Source of the DNA: Methylophilaceae bacterium UBA6140
GTDB taxonomy: Bacteria > Pseudomonadota > Gammaproteobacteria > Burkholderiales > Methylophilaceae
Direction: 5' to 3'
Assembly: GCA_002423265.1 (NCBI GenBank)
Contig: DIVE01000030.1
Location: forward strand, 1,038 to 11,943
DNA length: 10,906 bases
Part shown: positions 7,469 to 10,906 of the stretch, one piece after another
Layout of the letters: each line of letters starts with the position of its first letter
How positions within the stretch are numbered: position 1 is the stretch's first letter
Position numbers and translations under genes: made by a program
Notes under the pieces: generated by a model
What the model saw: only the letters and a program-made list of their open reading frames with translations
What the model was told of the DNA's origin: nothing
Databases searched by the model: none

Positions 7469-7909
7469 TTAAGCCTGGCTTTGAATTTTCAAAGGCTGTG
7501 GTTGTTGCGCAATATGGTCATGCTTCTCGCCGGCATAAACCTTGAGCTTGCGAATCATTGCATAGCCCAGGGGACCCTTGGGCAGCATACCCTTGACAGC
7601 CTTTTCCAGGGCACGGCCAGGGAATCTTTCTTGCATTTTGCCGAAAGTAGTCGTGGAGATACCACCTGGATAACCACTATGGCGGTGATAAAGCTTGTCT
7701 TCTGCTTTATTGCCGGTAACCTTGATCTTGTCAGCGTTAACCACAACAATGTAATCGCCGGTGTCAACGTGAGGGGTGTAAATGGTCTTGTGCTTGCCAC
7801 GCAGGCGATGCGCGATTTCGCTAGCCAGACGGCCCAGCACCAGGTCGGTTGCATCTACAACGAACCAGTCACGTTTTACTTCATGCGGTTTTGCGGAAAA
7901 AGTCTTCAT
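7469..7909 (-). CDS. rplM: 50S ribosomal protein L13
   Basis: L13 (uL13) is an early-assembly 23S rRNA-binding protein. From the ATG at 7909-7907 it has 146 residues, slightly longer than the 142 of E. coli through a glutamine-rich C-terminal end ([12 protein letters not shown]). The body is typical: [20 protein letters not shown] at the N-terminus, [30 protein letters not shown], and GMLPKGPLG followed by [11 protein letters not shown]. An in-frame TTG seven codons upstream is rejected because MKTFSAK is the family start. The ribosome binding site is modest (GGTAG). It is the first gene of the two-gene operon with rpsI. In E. coli L13 represses its own operon, but no matching leader structure is obvious here. 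Confidence 0.97.
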   Translation of the reverse strand: MKTFSAKPHEVKRDWFVVDATDLVLGRLASEIAHRLRGKHKTIYTPHVDTGDYIVVVNADKIKVTGNKAEDKLYHRHSGYPGGISTTTFGKMQERFPGRALEKAVKGMLPKGPLGYAMIRKLKVYAGEKHDHIAQQPQPLKIQSQA

Positions 7910-7946
7910 TTGACTACCAATACTTGCCAAAAAAATTAAGAGGGCG

Positions 7947-7976
7947 ATTTTATGCCAGCGCCTGTGTTCTTGTCAA
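7947..7976 (-). promoter_or_regulatory. Strong sigma70-type promoter of rplM-rpsI
   Basis: On the minus strand a perfect TTGACA (7976-7971) is followed after 18 bases by TAAAAT (7952-7947), a 5/6 -10 match. Transcription should begin near 7940, giving a leader of roughly 30 bases before the rplM ATG. The site lies in the AT-rich gap between ubiA and rplM, as expected for a ribosomal-protein promoter. Confidence 0.8.
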
Positions 7977-8034
7977 ACGATATTATCAATCCTGAACCGG
8001 CTTACTGCTCCTTGCGACGCAGTTGTTTCGCCTT

Positions 8035-8895
8035 CTAGATTTGGTAACTGATCAATAATCCGGCAAAAATCGCCGCACCCAGCCAGTTGTTATGCAGAAA
8101 AGCCTTGAAACAGTCGTGACGCTGCCTGTCTCTGATCAGACCGTAATGATACACGGCCAGCACCGCAGCTGTGCACAAGCCCGCATAAAAAGGCCAGGCC
8201 AGCGCTTGCATGGCACCGACGAAACCGAGCAGAACCAGCGTTACGCCATAACAGGTCATGATGGCTGCAACGTCCCGCTGTCCAAAGAAAATCGCTGAGG
8301 AACGTATGCCGATCTTGAGGTCGTCGCTTCGGTCAACCATGGCATATTCGGTATCGTAGGCAACCGCCCAGAATATGTTGGCAAGCAACAGTAGCCAGGC
8401 CAGCACAGGCACGCTGCCGGTCAGCGCGGCAAAAGCCATCGGTATGCCAAAGCCGAATGCGATACCGAGATAGGCTTGAGGAATGGCAAGAAACCTTTTG
8501 GTCAGCGGATAGCTGACGGCCAGAAACAGAGCAACAAACGACAGTGCGATGGCCAGCGGGTGCAGAAGCAGCACCAGCCCGAATGCAATCAAACTCAATA
8601 CGCCTGCCAGCAACACCGCTTCCTTGACACCGACTTCGCCGCTTACCAGCGGACGTTGCCGGGTACGCTCGACGTGACCATCAAAGCGCCGGTCGGCGAT
8701 ATCGTTCATCACACAACCTGCAGAACGCATCAACACCGTACCCGCGAGGAAGATACACACTACTTTCCACTCCGGATGCCCCTGCCCTGCGATCAGAAGC
8801 GCCCAGAGAGTGGGCCACAGCAGCAGCAAAATACCGATAGGTTTATCCAGTCTGGTCAACCGGTAATAGGCATTGATTTTTTGTCGGTAGCTCAT
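8035..8895 (-). CDS. ubiA: 4-hydroxybenzoate polyprenyltransferase
   Basis: UbiA attaches the polyprenyl tail to 4-hydroxybenzoate in the inner membrane, the second step of ubiquinone synthesis, using the product of UbiC. The 286-residue protein is almost wholly membrane helices. It has both aspartate-rich prenyl-diphosphate/Mg2+ motifs: NDIADRRFD (64-72) in the first half and [12 protein letters not shown] (181-192) in the second. ATG at 8895-8893 overlaps the ubiC TGA in an ATGA junction, so translation is coupled. Start [21 protein letters not shown] fits the family; longer in-frame upstream reading would lie inside ubiC. The stop is TAG at 8037-8035. Directly beyond it the frame stays open for ten codons (KAKQLRRKEQ) to TAA at 8004-8002, which hints at a recently shortened tail. 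No clear intrinsic terminator is seen before the rplM promoter. Confidence 0.95.
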   Translation of the reverse strand: MSYRQKINAYYRLTRLDKPIGILLLLWPTLWALLIAGQGHPEWKVVCIFLAGTVLMRSAGCVMNDIADRRFDGHVERTRQRPLVSGEVGVKEAVLLAGVLSLIAFGLVLLLHPLAIALSFVALFLAVSYPLTKRFLAIPQAYLGIAFGFGIPMAFAALTGSVPVLAWLLLLANIFWAVAYDTEYAMVDRSDDLKIGIRSSAIFFGQRDVAAIMTCYGVTLVLLGFVGAMQALAWPFYAGLCTAAVLAVYHYGLIRDRQRHDCFKAFLHNNWLGAAIFAGLLISYQI

Positions 8896-9440
8896 AAATT
8901 CATTACTTGCGGCAGAAAAACCTCGGTCACCATGATTGCCGAGCGCCCGAGCCTGAATATGGAGCGCCTGGCCCACACTGCTGGTGGCTTGGCAACGAGA
9001 TGGCGAACTGCACGACGATAGAGGTTATGATGATTCGAGAGTTTCTTGAACTCCAGTTGCGTGCGTGTCACCTTCGGATTCATGAACAAGGCGGCACCCA
9101 GCGGCTTGTTACCCAGATGCCCCAGCACCAGCCACTCGCCGCGCAGGCTATGCCGAGGCAGCACGCTATGGGCAAAGACCACAGGCTCGCCATTACAATA
9201 CAGGTACACCTCACGCAACAATGCTTTTTGTCTGTGCGGTAACGCCAGCAATTCGGCCTCATCCACCTGCGGCCTGGCATACTCATGGCGGCTGGTTTTC
9301 ACGCAGAAATCCCGGCTCACCGATTGCAAACGTCTGGTCAAAGACCCCTGCTCGATCAGCCAATGCCGGTACCTGCCGCTGTTTACGGGTTTTTTGATCC
9401 AGGGCGAATGGGTCAACAGAGGTCGGGAATGGACTTTCAC
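8892..9440 (-). CDS. ubiC: Chorismate lyase (chorismate-pyruvate lyase)
   Basis: UbiC converts chorismate to 4-hydroxybenzoate plus pyruvate, the committed first step of ubiquinone synthesis, in the cytoplasm. The 182-residue protein is slightly longer than E. coli UbiC (165). Key active-site residues fit: R76 in LLREVYL and E173 in VTEVFLP, corresponding to E. coli R76 and E155. Other family marks are the opening W-L-x-E-x-x-S/L-T region ([12 protein letters not shown], 27-38) and LGxxPLG (LGNKPLG, 109-115). The start is GTG at 9440-9438; an in-frame TGA 12 bases further upstream excludes a longer form. No strong ribosome binding site is visible. It follows recG by 34 bases and overlaps ubiA by four bases, so the three are probably one transcript. 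Confidence 0.92.
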   Translation of the reverse strand: MKVHSRPLLTHSPWIKKPVNSGRYRHWLIEQGSLTRRLQSVSRDFCVKTSRHEYARPQVDEAELLALPHRQKALLREVYLYCNGEPVVFAHSVLPRHSLRGEWLVLGHLGNKPLGAALFMNPKVTRTQLEFKKLSNHHNLYRRAVRHLVAKPPAVWARRSIFRLGRSAIMVTEVFLPQVMNL

Positions 9441-9474
9441 GCCAAGATTATGTCACAGCTCTGCCGCCCTCACA

Positions 9475-10906
9475 TCAGACCTTGACCAACTCTTCCGCAT
9501 GGCCGAGCCAGCGTTGCAAATGGAGCTCGACTGCGGCTGGATGTTCTCTCAACAAAGCTTCTGCCGCCGTTTTTGCCGCTTGCAACAAATCGGCGTCGCG
9601 CTCCAGATCGGCGATCTTCAGCATCGGCAAGCCGCTCTGTCGAACGCCGAGAAACTCTCCGGGGCCGCGCAGGTGTAAATCCGCCTGCGCTATGGCAAAC
9701 CCATCATTCGATTCAAATATCACTTTCAGGCGTGCGCGCGCCGTTTCTGAGAGCGGGTTCTGGTAGAGCAAGAGACAAGTGCTTTTCTCTGCGCCCCGAC
9801 CGACACGCCCACGCAACTGATGCAGTTGCGATAGCCCCATGCGTTCAGCATGTTCGATCACCATCAAACTGGCGTTCGGTACATCGACACCGACTTCGAT
9901 CACCGTGGTAGCCACCAGCAGCTGTATCTCATTGCGGCTGAACTGCGCCATCACCTCCTGTTTTTCGGCCGGCTTCATGCGCCCATGTAGCAGTCCGACG
10001 CGCAAGTCAGGAAATGCATTGCGCATATATTCATAAGTATCCACTGCCGTCTGCAACTGCAAGCTCTCGGATTCTTCAATCAGAGGACAAACCCAGTAAG
10101 CCTGCCGGCCCTGCAGGCAGGCCTGATGAACACGCTGCAGCACTTCTTCGCGCCGCGCATCCGACACCAGTTTGGTCGTTATCGGCGTCCGTCCCGGCGG
10201 CAGCTCGTCAATCACCGACACATCGAGGTCAGCGAAATAGCTCATGGAAAGCGTGCGTGGTATCGGCGTGGCGCTCATCATCAACTGATGCGGCGCTTCG
10301 ATCCGGCCGGACTTACCCTTCTGCCTCAGCATCAGCCGCTGTTGTACGCCGAAGCGGTGTTGCTCGTCGACGATCACCAACCCCAGTGCGGCAAACTGCA
10401 CCTGCTCCTGAAAGATGGCATGCGTACCGATCACCAGCACGGCTTCGCCGCCCGATACTCTGGCAAGCGCCAGATCGCGCTCTTTCTTGTTCTGGCTGCC
10501 TGCCAGCCAAGCCACCTCAATATCCAGCGGAGCGAGCCAGACACTCAATTTACGGTAATGCTGCTCGGCGAGAATCTCCGTCGGCGCCATCATGGCGACC
10601 TGCCAACCATGCTCTATCGCCTGCAATGCGGCCATGGCCGCGACGATGGTTTTGCCGCTGCCAACATCGCCCTGCAGCAAGCGCTGCATCGGATGCGGTT
10701 GGGTCAGATCGCGGGTGATTTCAAGGGCGGCTCTTTGTTGCGCCGCCGTCAATTTGAACGCCAGATTTTTCAGCAGCGCAGTGATCAGTTTTCTGGAAGG
10801 CGGCAAGGCAGGGGCGCCGAGGCTGCGACGGCGAGCGTAGTGGCGGCGCATGGAGAGTTGCTGCGCCAACAGCTCATCATAGGCCAGACGGCGCCAAAAG
10901 GGATTC
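9475..10906 (-). CDS. recG: ATP-dependent DNA helicase RecG, C-terminal two thirds (cut by window end)
   Basis: RecG is a monomeric superfamily 2 translocase that remodels stalled replication forks and Holliday junctions. About 476 residues are present; full proteins have roughly 690, so the N-terminal wedge domain lies outside the window. Seen in order are Walker A GDVGSGKT (codons at 10671-10648), DEQH box (10368-10357), motif III SAT (10275-10267), LLHGRMKPAEK, and TTVIEVGVDVPNASLMVIEH with the QLHQLRGRVGRG motif VI. The RecG-specific C-terminal segment LRGPGEFLGVRQSGLP, followed by IADLERD, also appears. The first visible residues NPFWRRLAYDELLAQQLS match the linker before the helicase core, so reading is open to the edge. 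The stop TGA is at 9477-9475, 34 bases before ubiC. The link to ubiquinone genes appears to be positional only. Confidence 0.97.
   Translation of the reverse strand, partial: NPFWRRLAYDELLAQQLSMRRHYARRRSLGAPALPPSRKLITALLKNLAFKLTAAQQRAALEITRDLTQPHPMQRLLQGDVGSGKTIVAAMAALQAIEHGWQVAMMAPTEILAEQHYRKLSVWLAPLDIEVAWLAGSQNKKERDLALARVSGGEAVLVIGTHAIFQEQVQFAALGLVIVDEQHRFGVQQRLMLRQKGKSGRIEAPHQLMMSATPIPRTLSMSYFADLDVSVIDELPPGRTPITTKLVSDARREEVLQRVHQACLQGRQAYWVCPLIEESESLQLQTAVDTYEYMRNAFPDLRVGLLHGRMKPAEKQEVMAQFSRNEIQLLVATTVIEVGVDVPNASLMVIEHAERMGLSQLHQLRGRVGRGAEKSTCLLLYQNPLSETARARLKVIFESNDGFAIAQADLHLRGPGEFLGVRQSGLPMLKIADLERDADLLQAAKTAAEALLREHPAAVELHLQRWLGHAEELVKV

Noticed and set aside
7952..8038. 28-codon plus-strand reading frame starting ATG at 7952 with AGAGGG upstream
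   Set aside because: It overlaps the rplM promoter and the reverse strand of the ubiA 3' end, has no family resemblance and is short enough to arise by chance.

Overview
The window is an ordinary, gene-dense piece of a proteobacterial chromosome. It most resembles a betaproteobacterium, possibly Nitrosomonadales-like. The evidence is the gene order rplM-rpsI-argC-DUF6776-bactofilin-erpA, a recG-ubiC-ubiA cluster, a type II (hexameric, GltA-like) citrate synthase, and tyrS next to an M23 peptidase and anmK. The genus is inference. Thirteen protein genes are supported, two of them cut by the window ends (tyrS, recG). I see no tRNA, rRNA, CRISPR array, insertion sequence or phage gene, and no gene-free stretch over 300 bases.

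Layout. Positions 1-344 (minus) hold the 5' part of tyrS. It is divergent from a plus-strand run of a MepM-like murein endopeptidase (441-1790), anmK (1826-2920) and gltA (2960-4252). A bidirectional intrinsic terminator (about 4276-4309) separates gltA from convergent erpA (4325-4675, minus). Reading upstream along the minus strand come bactofilin (4739-5140), a DUF6776 membrane protein (5165-5875), argC (5880-6923), a terminator, then the ribosomal pair rpsI (7066-7458) and rplM (7469-7909) behind a strong sigma70-type promoter. Next are ubiA (8035-8895), ubiC (8892-9440, overlapping ubiA by ATGA) and the C-terminal two thirds of recG (9475-10906).

How the genes fit together. The M23 peptidase and AnmK both act on peptidoglycan, in remodelling and in anhydro-MurNAc recycling. 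The bactofilin and the DUF6776 protein encoded about 3 kb away on the other strand are candidate envelope scaffold components. UbiC and UbiA are the first two committed steps of ubiquinone synthesis. ErpA delivers Fe-S clusters, partly to respiratory and quinone enzymes. GltA opens the TCA cycle. L13 and S9 are ribosomal, ArgC is arginine synthesis, TyrS is tRNA charging and RecG is fork rescue.

No clearly new system is present. The observations most worth a second look are a perfect 6+6 inverted repeat inside the predicted erpA promoter, a 9-bp hairpin covering the anmK stop codon just before gltA, a ten-codon in-frame extension after the ubiA TAG stop, and the little-studied DUF6776-bactofilin pair.
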